Shown piece by piece: positions 33,775 through 42,421 of a DNA stretch of 64,000 bases; positions within the stretch are counted from its first letter, which is position 1, and each line of letters begins with the position of its first letter. Made by a program: the position numbers and the translations under genes. Under the pieces are notes generated by a model that saw nothing but the letters and a program-made list of their open reading frames with translations, was not told where the DNA came from and did no database searches. Origin of the DNA: Reinekea marina (GTDB taxonomy: Bacteria; Pseudomonadota; Gammaproteobacteria; Pseudomonadales; Natronospirillaceae); NCBI RefSeq assembly GCF_030409715.1, contig NZ_JAUFQI010000001.1, positions 2,158,501-2,222,500 on the forward strand, given 5' to 3'.

Positions 33775-34298
33775 TAAACGGTTACCAAGTGCCACCGCGA
33801 CTCATCGAATTCCCTAATCTTTAATTCAATTTCTTTGTTTAAGGATTCAATCGTAAGAGCATGAGTAATGCCGTTAGGTATTTTTAGCCAAACTGAATTG
33901 TTAGGTTCAACTTCAATTTCGGCTTTAACTTGGCAGTTTTGAGATAAACGCTCTTCGCACAATAGAATTCCATTTAGTTCATTTAATCTAATTCGATTAA
34001 CTGTACTTAAGTTCTTCAATTCAATAATTCTATACCTTCTGATGTCATACGCTAAACGGGATTCTCTATTAATTTGAGGAAATATAGGAACTAGAACCCC
34101 GATAAATCTGGACCGACTTCTATATGGGCTAGAACACATTTCGACAGATATAGAGTCAGAAGTTCTAAAACACCAGATGCTATGAAAATCGTCATACGAT
34201 TTTGAAGCTGAATTCTCAATTTCAAAATGATAGTTATTTGCCGAAATGGTACATCCAGTAAAAAGTATCAATGTGAAGATAAAGGCTAGGTATTTCAT
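33774..34298 (-). CDS. Cassette: putative lipoprotein
   Basis: Protein of 174 residues with a lipoprotein signal (MKYLAFIFTLILFTGC, lipobox LFTGC). The mature part is beta-rich with Cys pairs (SIWCFRTSDSISVEMC, ILLCEERLSQNC), so disulphides in the periplasm are likely. No family is recognised. Confidence 0.68.
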   Translation of the reverse strand: MKYLAFIFTLILFTGCTISANNYHFEIENSASKSYDDFHSIWCFRTSDSISVEMCSSPYRSRSRFIGVLVPIFPQINRESRLAYDIRRYRIIELKNLSTVNRIRLNELNGILLCEERLSQNCQVKAEIEVEPNNSVWLKIPNGITHALTIESLNKEIELKIREFDESRWHLVTV

Positions 34299-34303
34299 AA
34301 GTT

Positions 34304-34402
34304 TAACGTTCCTAAACTACGGCGAAATCGCGCGCAGCGTGATTGAGTCCAAGGCCAGCCACGAAGTTGCGTTTTGGCCTGAGTAGCTTTGGCTTGTTAT
34401 AA
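34304..34402 (-). other. attC site, long TTCCTAAAC class
   Basis: TAACGTTCCTAAACTACGGCG...GAGTAGCTTTGGCTTGTTATAA, 99 nt. Confidence 0.88.
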
Positions 34403-34789
34403 GCCTGAAATCTGGTGCCATTCATGATCACACCCGTCTATGCATTGTGTCTTTCTTCGTCGCTCATCTGCAACGGAGAAAACAGATAAAAGCAGTTTGA
34501 AAGAACGTTCCTGATCAAGACCATTCATTCTTAGAACTTTTTGACGCACCTCGCTAAATGGCTTCTTGCGAATAAGAACGCAAGGCGAATAGGTTTCTTT
34601 CAAATTCGATTTAATCAAACCCTCCTCAATATCTTTGACTGTAGGGTGGGATTGATAAATACAGTAATCCAAGCTCTTCATGATTTCGTTTTTCTTGGCA
34701 TCAGAGGAATTCGAAAACCACTCAAAACCGTCTTTAAGCGGAATCAACTCTTGTGCTAGCTTATTAATCGTAAGTTCAATTTCTCTCAT
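34397..34789 (-). CDS. Cassette: DUF5958-like protein
   Basis: Protein of 130 residues. The terminal motif SVADERRRKTQCIDGCDHEWHQI (ADxRRR-x-C...GCxHxWH) with the preceding SFKLLLSVF is characteristic of the DUF5958 family. The His/Cys cluster could bind zinc. Function unknown. It is the gene cassette nearest to attI; only a CDS-less cassette lies closer. Confidence 0.75.
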   Translation of the reverse strand: MREIELTINKLAQELIPLKDGFEWFSNSSDAKKNEIMKSLDYCIYQSHPTVKDIEEGLIKSNLKETYSPCVLIRKKPFSEVRQKVLRMNGLDQERSFKLLLSVFSVADERRRKTQCIDGCDHEWHQISGL

Positions 34790-34798
34790 AAAAGCTTA

Positions 34799-35072
34799 TA
34801 ACGTTGTACACAGTGGCGAGCGTATGCGAGTCCAGTGCCGTGGGCACGATACTGCTGTACCTTGTTAATGTGCATTGACCACCATTGCCTTTATTTTTAG
34901 ATTACAAAAGCCTAAATATTATGACTTTTGCTACAAATTATTGCCTTAAATATGCCAGTGGAAAAACCTTTAAGCCACTGGAAATTTAATCTATTTACGA
35001 GGAAATGGTGCTAAATTAAATGACAATTACTACATAGTGCCATTTAATATTAAATATCCCTCGTCTGCACAA
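34799..35072 (-). repeat. CDS-less cassette, class B copy 5 (B5), first in the array
   Basis: 274 bp, next to attI. Stem CCAGTGG/CCACTGG perfect. Being the most promoter-proximal cassette, its - strand would be transcribed first from Pc. No gene. Confidence 0.87.
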
Positions 35073-35140
35073 TAACAGTTTATTCTTCCGCACTTGCGGC
35101 TTTTATAAGGAGCGGTTAAATCTTGTATGAAATTCACTCG
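35070..35140 (-). other. Presumed attI
   Basis: Boundary core GTTATTG (- strand, 35070-35076), where the repeated cassette end GTTATTGTGCAG meets unique sequence on the integrase side. The right limit is approximate. Confidence 0.7.
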
Positions 35141-35159
35141 CCACTCCTACACGTCGTTC

Positions 35160-35188
35160 ATAATGTATATTAACAGCTTACCTGTCAA
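35160..35188 (-). promoter_or_regulatory. Candidate cassette promoter Pc
   Basis: On the - strand a consensus -35 TTGACA (35183-35188) is followed after 17 nt by CATTAT (35160-35165). It lies between attI and intI and points into the array, the expected place for Pc. Confidence 0.6.
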
Positions 35189-35423
35189 TTTGAATATCCA
35201 GAAGATTCCTGCAGGTGCATCAGTATTCCTGTATATACCGTACTGATAGCCCTTTAAAAACGTACGCTCTTCGATTATGGCTTCGTGACCCTCTATTTAT
35301 ATATCTCAATATTCTAGGTGGTTTTACCGCGCTTTCGTTGTATTTCAAATAAACACTATAAATTACCGCACACCTGCCCGTTTATGTGATGCAAATCGTA
35401 TATTTTTCGCCCTAACCTCACTA

Positions 35424-35439
35424 CTGTATATGCATACAG
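35424..35439. promoter_or_regulatory. LexA/SOS box upstream of intI
   Basis: CTGTATATGCATACAG is a perfect CTGT-N8-ACAG LexA operator 27 bp before the intI ATG. SOS control of integron integrases is established in Vibrio and class 1 integrons. Confidence 0.87.
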
Positions 35440-35466
35440 AACACATTGTAATAAGGAAATTACACT

Positions 35467-36465
35467 ATGCCTAAAAACAAGGTTATCGATACTCGCGTCT
35501 ACATAAATGAACATTAAAATAAATTTACTGATCAATTATGCCGGTTTATCCGCTCTAAGGGGCTTTCGTATAGCACTGAAAAAACCTACATGATTTGGAT
35601 TCGGCGATTTATTCGCTTTTGTGAGTACAAATCTCCAAAGGAAATTCAAACGAGCGATATTGAGCGCTTTTTAAACCACCTATCTCAAGATCGCTTTTGC
35701 TCTCCCAACACCCAGGCTACGGCGTTGAACGCCTTAATTTTTATGTTTCGTGAATTTTTGGGTATTAGTACTGAGGGGCTAAACTTCATTCTTGCGCGCC
35801 GCAAGCCAAAGGTACCCACAGTACTGTCTCGTGAAGAGGCTCAATTGGTTATTCAACAACTCTCGGGCAATAAAAAGCTAATTGTGCAGCTACTTTACGG
35901 TAGCGGGCTTCGCATCAGTGAGGCAATCCGCTTACGAGTTAAGGATGTAGACTTTAATAACAAAGGTCTTTTTATAATGGAAGCAAAAGGCGATAAATCT
36001 CGTAGAACCCTGCTACCAACGGCTCTAGTAGAGCCTTTAAAAATGCAAATTGAGTTTGTTCGCAATACATTAGAGGCCGATAAAGCCTTAGGTAAGGCGG
36101 GAGTCTTTATGCCCGATGCCCTTGCTAAAAAATGGCCAAAGGCTGAACTTGAACTGGGCTGGCAATATGTGTTTCCTGCAAATGATTATTCGATAGATCC
36201 GCGAAGCGATAAAGAGCGCAGGCATCATGTCTCGCCTGATCAAATTCAACGAGCGGTTAAGCAGGCTAAGGGTAAAGCTGGCATCAACAAGAAGGTTTCT
36301 TGTCATACATTCAGGCATTCTTTTGCAACAGAATTGTTGCGCCAAGGTACCGATTTAAGGAATATTCAGGAAATATTAGGCCACTCGTCTATAGAGACCA
36401 CTCAAATATATACCCATGTGGTTGGCTTACATGAACGCGGAATGGTTAGCCCTGTAGATATTTAA
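35467..36465 (+). pseudogene. intI: Integron integrase IntI with premature TAA at codon 17
   Basis: Site-specific tyrosine recombinase that inserts and excises cassettes. ATG 35467 with ribosome-binding site AAGGA is followed after 16 codons by TAA (35515-35517). The same frame then continues with a perfectly conserved N-terminal domain (SKGLSYSTEKTYMIWIRRFIRF). Catalytic residues are visible: R in GSGLRISEA, H-R in CHTFRHSFA, H in LGHSSIETT and Y in IYTHV. The family-specific extra insert between box 2 and the HxxR motif is present. A restart is possible only at ATG 35590, losing about 40 residues of the DNA-clamping domain. The sequence may be a real pseudogene or contain a base error. Confidence 0.9.
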
Positions 36466-36503
36466 CAAATTAACATTTAACAAGCTGAAAAGTTTACAGG
36501 CAC

Positions 36504-36535
36504 AAAAAAGGCCGCCAATTGGCAGCCTTTCTTCA
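36504..36535. terminator. Terminator between intI and cspA
   Basis: Inverted repeat AAGGC-GCCAATTGGC-GCCTT with A- and T-rich flanks. It serves both convergent genes, mainly the cold-shock gene. Confidence 0.75.
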
Positions 36536-36547
36536 ACAAAATAGCAA

Positions 36548-36757
36548 TTAGATTGCTACGATGTTCTCAGCTTGAGGGCCTTTTTGGCCTTGAGTTACAA
36601 CGAACTCAACTTTTTGGCCTTCAGCCAAAGTCTTGAAGCCAGAACCTTCAATTGCAGAGAAATGTGCGAAAACGTCTGGGCCAGACTCTTGCTCGATGAA
36701 GCCAAAGCCTTTAGTTTCGTTGAACCATTTAACGGTACCAGTAGTTTTGTTAGACAT
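36548..36757 (-). CDS. Cold-shock protein, CspA family
   Basis: Protein of 69 residues, a single cold-shock domain that binds single-stranded RNA or DNA. RNP1 (KGFGFI, residues 16-21) and RNP2 (VFAHF, 29-33) are intact. It is convergent with intI. A long AT-rich upstream region (36758-36900) could be the structured 5' leader typical of cold-inducible csp genes; that is not shown here. Confidence 0.95.
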   Translation of the reverse strand: MSNKTTGTVKWFNETKGFGFIEQESGPDVFAHFSAIEGSGFKTLAEGQKVEFVVTQGQKGPQAENIVAI

Positions 36758-37067
36758 GATATATATCCTGTATTAATTTGATTTTGCTCTAGAGAGCGTT
36801 TTTTAGTAAAAACGAATCTCCTACTGACTTATGCACTACAGGACGTAATTTAACAATAAACAACGAATTGGAGCCGATAAACAATAGACGTTCTTTCTAA
36901 CTGGCGCTCACTTTATACAACTTATATTGTATGTCAACGATTTATTGAAAATATCTAACAGCCCGCCCTATTGCTGGTGCTATTATGCACAGCATGTGCA
37001 TAAAATGCATATTTGCACCCCACTTTAATATTAGCTACACTACCAACAAAGGTTTAGAGAGCATGTT
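36758..37067. promoter_or_regulatory. Divergent promoter region between cspA and the toxin-antitoxin operon
   Basis: 310 bp without a gene. The left half is the probable cspA leader. The right half holds the palindromic operator at 36983-37003. Confidence 0.6.
36983..37003. promoter_or_regulatory. Palindromic operator of the Xre/RES operon
   Basis: Perfect 21-bp inverted repeat, TTATGCACA-GCA-TGTGCATAA read as two 9-bp arms. It is followed by partial half-sites (TGCATATTTGCAC). Located 65 bp before the antitoxin start, the expected place for autoregulation. Confidence 0.72.
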
Positions 37068-37511
37068 ATGGCCGATTTAGCCCAGCAAACAGATTCAAAA
37101 TACTATGCCACTCTCAGTGTCGCTCAGCTCGGTAGTGAACACGCCGCCGCGAGTATTCGTTGGATGAAGAACGTTGCTATGGTGCAGTTGCAGCTGAGTG
37201 TCGATGAAGCTTTAGAGCTTCTTGGTGGGTTAAAGCGCCGTACTTGGTTCGAATGGGTTAAAAAGGCGGAGTCTCATCAACCCTTGGCTATTAGCCGAGA
37301 TGTCATGGAGCGTTTCTCATTATTAATTGGCATTTATAAAGCCATGAAGTTAAGTGTTCCCGATGCTCCTAATGCTCTAAACCATTTTTTCAATGAACCT
37401 TCTTCGGCTAATTTATTCCAGGGGCAATCTGTAAAGCACTATTTGTTACAGCACGGAACCATGGCAGCACTTTACAATGTAAGGCGGTACTTTGATGCTC
37501 AACGTGGATAA
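37068..37511 (+). CDS. Antitoxin of the Xre/MbcA/ParS-like family
   Basis: Protein of 147 residues. The central segment TWFEWVKKAESHQPLAISRDVMERFSLLIGIYKAMKLS and C-terminal NLFQGQSVKHYLLQHGTMAALYNVRRYFDAQRG match the DUF2384/Xre-MbcA-ParS toxin-binding domain. It neutralises the RES toxin encoded next, with which it overlaps by 17 nt, and probably represses the operon through the palindrome upstream. Confidence 0.9.
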   Translation: MADLAQQTDSKYYATLSVAQLGSEHAAASIRWMKNVAMVQLQLSVDEALELLGGLKRRTWFEWVKKAESHQPLAISRDVMERFSLLIGIYKAMKLSVPDAPNALNHFFNEPSSANLFQGQSVKHYLLQHGTMAALYNVRRYFDAQRG

Positions 37512-38160
37512 CTACCCGAAAACAAGACCGTTATGGCAACACTATCGGGTAATCCATTCTCGGTTTCCGCCCAAAAACATGTTTGATACCAATGATCAAG
37601 ATGCATTTTTGTTGGCTCAAGTAGAATCTAGTACTAACGATCGTTTGTTTAATTGGTCAAATTATATAGCCGCGGAAGATTTTAATAACGGCGATGGTTG
37701 GGGCGCACTAATGGCTTCGTTTTGCTACCCAAGAGAAGGCCGATTCAGTACCGATAATAGAGGCGCGTATTATTGCGCTAAAAGCATAGAAACCGCTATT
37801 AAGGAGTGGTCTTTTCATACTGCAAAGTTTTGGCACAGCCATGGCTGGACAAATGAAGTCAGTGCAGTTGTACGCAGTTACACTGGCCGAATCGTTGAAA
37901 ACCTAATAGATGTGCGAGGTGAAGCTAGCCTGCACCACCCTAGTGACTATAGCCAATCAATTTTATTTTCCGATCAAGCCTATCTAAATAAAGCCCATGG
38001 CATTGCATATCAGTCTGTTCGGCACCCAGGCAGCGAGTGTTTAGCGCTGTTAAGGCCTACAGCTTCTACCCCAGTGAAGCAATCAGCACATTACACACTC
38101 ATTTTTAATGGCCAGTCTTTTGAAAGTTACGCGAAGTTAGGCGAGCTCAAAAAACTTTAA
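37495..38160 (+). CDS. RES domain toxin
   Basis: Protein of 221 residues. The RES signature residues can be seen: HYRVIHSRFPP at the start (Arg), a central GAYYCAKSIETAIKE (Glu) and RHPGSECLALL (Ser). RES toxins degrade NAD+. ATG 37495 overlaps the antitoxin end, the usual coupling of this pair. Convergent with murB, with stops overlapping by 4 nt. Confidence 0.9.
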   Translation: MLNVDNYPKTRPLWQHYRVIHSRFPPKNMFDTNDQDAFLLAQVESSTNDRLFNWSNYIAAEDFNNGDGWGALMASFCYPREGRFSTDNRGAYYCAKSIETAIKEWSFHTAKFWHSHGWTNEVSAVVRSYTGRIVENLIDVRGEASLHHPSDYSQSILFSDQAYLNKAHGIAYQSVRHPGSECLALLRPTASTPVKQSAHYTLIFNGQSFESYAKLGELKKL

Positions 38161-39167
38161 CGCCAAATACGTGGCTCCATCTCCAATGTAACACCAAATT
38201 TTTTATACACTTGTTGTTGTACCCATTTTGCCCACGCTAAAACGGCTTCTCCGTTTGCTTTGTTTGGGTTTACCAGTACCAATGCTTGTTTTGCATAACA
38301 ACCCACGCCGTCAAGATTGCTCTGCCCTTTTAAACCAACCTGGTCTATTAACCAGCCTGCCGCTAATTTAATGTTGCTTCCAGCAGGGTAATGAACAATA
38401 TCGGGAAATTGTTTTTCTAAGCTTGAAAAGGAATCAACTGAAATAATTGGGTTTTTAAAAAAACTACCGGCGTTTGGAATGCTAGCTGGGTCAGGTAACT
38501 TTTCCGTACGAACAGCAATCACCGAATCGAAAATGAGCTGAACATTCAAGTTAGGATGGTCGGCAAGTGCCTGCAAAGGCCCATAAGTTAAAATTGGCTG
38601 CAACTGTTTGCTAAGCTTAAACTGCACCGATGTAATAACAAATCGGCCTTCGTGCTCTTTAAATAAACTGTCACGATAACTAAATTTACAGTCTTCAGCC
38701 GTTAAAGTAACAAATTCATTTAATTGAATGTCAAAAGCCGTTACCTGCTCAACTACACTGGCCACTTCGACGCCATAGGCCCCGATATTTTGAACGGGTG
38801 CTGCGCCTACCGTCCCAGGGATCAACGCTAAATTCTCTACACCTGAATAGCCTTGAACAACACACCAATTTACGAAAGAATGCCAAATTTCACCACCCTG
38901 CACTTCTAACCAAATATAGGAATCGTCTTGTTTAACGATTTCTATGCCAATTAGGCTGTTATGGACAACAACGGCATCAATGTTAGGTGTAAGTACAAGG
39001 TTACTGCCGCTGCCTAATACCTTCATAGAACTGCTAATCTGCTGTATTCGCTCAACAAGCAACGGCAAATCACTGCTTGTTGTAAGCTCGTAATACCAAC
39101 GCGCATTGGCAGTACACCCTAAGGTTGATAATCCAGTTAAATCTTTATTTTCTTCAAGAGTAATCAT
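38157..39167 (-). CDS. murB: UDP-N-acetylmuramate dehydrogenase
   Basis: Flavoprotein reducing UDP-GlcNAc-enolpyruvate in peptidoglycan synthesis; 336 residues, type I (E. coli-like) with the extra loop domain. Seen: FAD-binding VLGSGSNLVLTP, LALIPGTVGAAPVQNIGAYG, the catalytic Ser in NAGSFFKNP, and a C-terminal LEMEPRIWR. Its ATG overlaps the phosphatase stop, so it is cotranscribed with ptp-kdsB-lpxK. Confidence 0.97.
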   Translation of the reverse strand: MITLEENKDLTGLSTLGCTANARWYYELTTSSDLPLLVERIQQISSSMKVLGSGSNLVLTPNIDAVVVHNSLIGIEIVKQDDSYIWLEVQGGEIWHSFVNWCVVQGYSGVENLALIPGTVGAAPVQNIGAYGVEVASVVEQVTAFDIQLNEFVTLTAEDCKFSYRDSLFKEHEGRFVITSVQFKLSKQLQPILTYGPLQALADHPNLNVQLIFDSVIAVRTEKLPDPASIPNAGSFFKNPIISVDSFSSLEKQFPDIVHYPAGSNIKLAAGWLIDQVGLKGQSNLDGVGCYAKQALVLVNPNKANGEAVLAWAKWVQQQVYKKFGVTLEMEPRIWR

Positions 39168-39616
39168 GTTAACCGATCAATAATCTGTTGAGTGGCGCGT
39201 TCACATAAGTCCAGCACAACTTCAAAGCCGTCACCATCACCGTAATATGGATCTGGCACTTCTTGTTGTTCTAGATTGGCGAATGCAAGGTACAAGGATA
39301 CTTTTGCGTTGGCGTCTTTTGGCTGCATGGCTTTAAGATTGGCTAAGTTGCTGTTGTCCATTGCAAAAATGAAGTCATATTCGTAAAAATCATCAATGAC
39401 TACTTGCCTAGCACGTAAGTCGCTTAAGTCGTAGCCATGCTTCTTGGCCGTAGCTTGGCTGCGTGAATCTGGCGCTTTGCCTATATGATAAGCTGCGGTT
39501 CCGGCGGAATCGACGAAAAGTGGTAGTTTTTGCCGCTCAATTTCATGCGCTAAAATACCATGCGCTGTCGGCGAACGACAAATATTGCCAAGGCACACCA
39601 TTAAACACTTTTTCAT
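39164..39616 (-). CDS. Low-molecular-weight protein tyrosine phosphatase
   Basis: Protein of 150 residues. The P-loop CLGNICRS (Cys8, Arg14) and the acid-base DPYYGD loop are intact. Acts on phosphotyrosine of capsule or envelope regulators in other bacteria. Here it is in an operon with kdsB and murB, with overlaps of 4 nt on both sides. Confidence 0.95.
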   Translation of the reverse strand: MKKCLMVCLGNICRSPTAHGILAHEIERQKLPLFVDSAGTAAYHIGKAPDSRSQATAKKHGYDLSDLRARQVVIDDFYEYDFIFAMDNSNLANLKAMQPKDANAKVSLYLAFANLEQQEVPDPYYGDGDGFEVVLDLCERATQQIIDRLT

Positions 39617-40362
39617 AAGGCTTGCTCTTTAAACAGTTGAATTACGTTGTGCAGATCTTCTTCTGTATCGACTCCGATTGGAATGGTCACTCTGGCCTTC
39701 TGGGCAATAATTTTATGACCATTTTCTAGAAACCGTAATTGCTCTAGCTTCTCCAAAGCCTCTAACGAACTTTCTGGGTAGGTAACAAAGGCATCTAAAG
39801 CCGACTTTCGATATGCATAAACGCCAACATGGCGCTTCAACATTTCTGATGGAGTACGCGAATTATCTCGATCAAAAGGAATATTGGCGCGTGAAAAATA
39901 AAGTACTTGGTCGTTCAAGGCTTGCACAAGTTTCACGGCATTTGGGTTATCTAAGCCATCCGTCAAACTGATATCTTCATATAAGGTAGACACAGCCATG
40001 TCGCTATTTTGTTCGAGTAAATCGCTCACCTGTTTTAAGTTTTCATTCGGCATTAGTGGCTCATCACCTTGTAAATTAATGATGATATCTTCAGCGTTTA
40101 ACTTCAGTTTATTAGCCGCCTCATGAAGGCGATCGGTCCCACAAATGTGATCGTCACGCGTCATAATGGCTTTATAACCATGCTCTTCAACAACATTTGC
40201 AATACGAACATCATCTGTTGCCACAGCAATAATATCGGCACTCTTCGGATCTACAGCTTCGCAAACACGAATAATCATCGGCTTGCCCAAAATATCCTTA
40301 AGTGGCTTACCTGGCAATCGGCTTGAACTATAGCGAGCGGGAATGATGACGGCTTTTTTCAT
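39613..40362 (-). CDS. kdsB: 3-deoxy-manno-octulosonate cytidylyltransferase
   Basis: Activates Kdo as CMP-Kdo for LPS core assembly. 249 residues with the nucleotidyltransferase start IIPARYSSSRLPGKPL and NLQGDEPLMP. Overlaps lpxK by 35 nt. The Kdo pathway genes kdsA and kdsC lie further right in this window. Confidence 0.97.
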   Translation of the reverse strand: MKKAVIIPARYSSSRLPGKPLKDILGKPMIIRVCEAVDPKSADIIAVATDDVRIANVVEEHGYKAIMTRDDHICGTDRLHEAANKLKLNAEDIIINLQGDEPLMPNENLKQVSDLLEQNSDMAVSTLYEDISLTDGLDNPNAVKLVQALNDQVLYFSRANIPFDRDNSRTPSEMLKRHVGVYAYRKSALDAFVTYPESSLEALEKLEQLRFLENGHKIIAQKARVTIPIGVDTEEDLHNVIQLFKEQAL

Positions 40363-41305
40363 CTACTTTATCTCTTACTAATGCGAGCAATTGCTCATCG
40401 AATGAATGGGGCAATGTAAATAACAGCGGTGCAACATAAACATGGGGGTAGTCGGCTATGTTTAACTTCACCGCGTCTTTTTCGGTAATTACCACGGGCG
40501 TATTTGCTTTCAATTCTTTCTCAGGAATTACGGCGTGATCGGTTAAAAATACAGAACTACTCACCTCATAGCCCAGTTGTTGTACTGAAGTTAGAAAGCT
40601 ATCTCCATTCCCAATGGCCGTTACCAATCTTATAGGCCGCTGAAATGAGAGTTCTTCACCTACACTGTTTTTTGGGGGGCCTAACGTGGGAATGGCATGA
40701 GCATCTATTTGAATAGGCAGGTCACAAACCCCCTTACTGACTATAAAATCTACCTTACTTAAGCGGCTCGACTGTTCACGTAACGGACCAAGTGGTAGCA
40801 AATGACCATTGCCCAAGCCCCTAATGCCGTCGAGCATCACCAGCTCAATATCGCGTGCCATATTATAATGTTGTAAGCCATCATCGCTAATGACTAAATC
40901 TACCTCAAACTCAGAAAGTAAGCGTTGAACGGCTTCGTGCCTATTAGGGGATACAACAACAGGAATATTTAACGATTCACTTAATAATTTGGGCTCATCT
41001 CCGCAAACAGAGGCTGGTACAGCCTTAGAGACAGTTAACGGGTATTGGTCGCATTTACCACCATAGCCTCGGCTTACAACACCTACTTTAATAGAATGCT
41101 TTTTACACAGTTGTACAAGGTATTGAATCATCGGCGTTTTGCCTGTACCGCCAACGGTGATGTTACCGACAACTAATACTGGCGCGCGATACCCTTCTAA
41201 GCGACGGTTTTTGCGCCGTTGGCGGGTTATTCTGTTAACTAAAACAACCCATGGCTGCAATAAAAAGGCGAACCACGGTAATTTAGAGCGATACCAAAAG
41301 TCCAT
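40328..41305 (-). CDS. lpxK: Tetraacyldisaccharide 4'-kinase
   Basis: Phosphorylates the lipid A precursor at the inner membrane. 325 residues, P-loop VGNITVGGTGKTP, RGYGGK motif and SDDGLQH. Upstream is the exbD-like gene. The operon lpxK-kdsB-ptp-murB is consistent with envelope biosynthesis. Confidence 0.97.
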   Translation of the reverse strand: MDFWYRSKLPWFAFLLQPWVVLVNRITRQRRKNRRLEGYRAPVLVVGNITVGGTGKTPMIQYLVQLCKKHSIKVGVVSRGYGGKCDQYPLTVSKAVPASVCGDEPKLLSESLNIPVVVSPNRHEAVQRLLSEFEVDLVISDDGLQHYNMARDIELVMLDGIRGLGNGHLLPLGPLREQSSRLSKVDFIVSKGVCDLPIQIDAHAIPTLGPPKNSVGEELSFQRPIRLVTAIGNGDSFLTSVQQLGYEVSSSVFLTDHAVIPEKELKANTPVVITEKDAVKLNIADYPHVYVAPLLFTLPHSFDEQLLALVRDKVDEKSRHHSRSL

Positions 41306-41321
41306 TAGCCCACCCTTTTAG

Positions 41322-41741
41322 TTATTCCGCGCTTTGAGTTTGTGTCGTAATACTCACTTTATTAAAGCCCTGTTGCGCAACGGCGTCTAGTGCGTGAATA
41401 AAGGATTGGTGAGGCGCGGCGGCATCGGCGGTTATAACAATGGCCCGCTCTACATCTCCACCCGAAACCTGTTCTAAGGCTTGTTTTAGCGATTCGATGT
41501 CGTGCTTAATTAACACCTGCCCATTAACAGCATAAGTACCGGTACGGTCTACTAATACTTCTATTAAGCCGGTGTTTTCAGCAGAAGCTTCCGATTGGCT
41601 CTCAGGCAAGGTTATCTGCAACTGGGTTTCACGGGTAAACGTAGTGGTTACCATAAAAAATATCAGCAGTAGAAAAACGACATCAATCAACGGGGTTAAG
41701 TTGACCGATACCTCTTCTTGTCTTGATCGTCGAAATCTCAT
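41322..41741 (-). CDS. ExbD/TolR family biopolymer transport protein
   Basis: Protein of 139 residues. One N-terminal helix (LIDVVFLLLIFFMVTTTF, with the functional Asp in LTPLIDVVFLLL) and a periplasmic domain. With the ExbB-like partner it forms a proton channel energising outer-membrane processes. It overlaps the exbB-like gene by 4 nt. Confidence 0.93.
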   Translation of the reverse strand: MRFRRSRQEEVSVNLTPLIDVVFLLLIFFMVTTTFTRETQLQITLPESQSEASAENTGLIEVLVDRTGTYAVNGQVLIKHDIESLKQALEQVSGGDVERAIVITADAAAPHQSFIHALDAVAQQGFNKVSITTQTQSAE

Positions 41742-42358
41742 TTCTTATCTTTCGCTGTATCGGCATGAATTGCATCGACTAATTTAGTGCTGTCTTGCTC
41801 CATAAGCACTAACAGTTCATCTACCTTACGAGTTAATGATCGATGAAATGCAACGGCCGGGATAGCAACTGAAAGCCCTGCAGCGGTTGTAATTAATGCT
41901 TTAGAGATACCGCCGGCTAACACCGCCGTATTGCCCGTACCTTGCAACATAATGTCAGAAAACACATCAACCATACCCAATACCGTACCTAACAGCCCCA
42001 TAAGCGGAGATATAGCGGCAATAGTACCGAGCGTACTTAAGAATTTTTCCATTTCATGAGCAGCGTGGTTTCCGGCTTCTTGAATAGCGTCTTTCATCGC
42101 TTCTCGACCATGTTTAGAGGTACGAAGCCCTGCCGCTAGAACAAACCCAAAAAGACTACTTTGAGCCAGCTCTTTAATTTTTGTGGAGTCTAGTTCGTGA
42201 TTTTTAATCCACAACCAAACCTGTGGTAACTGGTCTTTTGGTCTTACTTTAGAAACGCGTAATGTCCAGTAACGCTCTACAATTATGGCCATTGCAATCA
42301 CCGAACTGAGTAAAATGGGCAGCATTAACAACCCGCCAGCCTTTATTATTTCAAACAC
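41738..42358 (-). CDS. ExbB/TolQ/MotA family proton channel protein
   Basis: Protein of 206 residues with three transmembrane segments: LLMLPILLSSVIAMAIIVERYWTL at the start, then SPLMGLLGTVLGMVDVF and ALITTAAGLSVAIPAVAFH, the typical family motifs. It is likely the channel with the ExbD-like product. Confidence 0.93.
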   Translation of the reverse strand: MFEIIKAGGLLMLPILLSSVIAMAIIVERYWTLRVSKVRPKDQLPQVWLWIKNHELDSTKIKELAQSSLFGFVLAAGLRTSKHGREAMKDAIQEAGNHAAHEMEKFLSTLGTIAAISPLMGLLGTVLGMVDVFSDIMLQGTGNTAVLAGGISKALITTAAGLSVAIPAVAFHRSLTRKVDELLVLMEQDSTKLVDAIHADTAKDKK

Positions 42359-42421
42359 AATGAATATCTCCTATAAAGTGGCCATACTTTAACATAGGAA
42401 ATTTCAAAAAAAGTAGTAAAA

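Noticed and set aside
11404..35072. CRISPR-like appearance of regular repeats
   Set aside because: Repeats are 54-108 nt imperfect palindromes around genes, not 25-40 nt direct repeats with unique spacers; they are attC sites.
35127..35246. 39-residue frame on the + strand between attI and intI
   Set aside because: The ribosome-binding site is poorly spaced and no homology is recognisable; it overlaps the Pc region.
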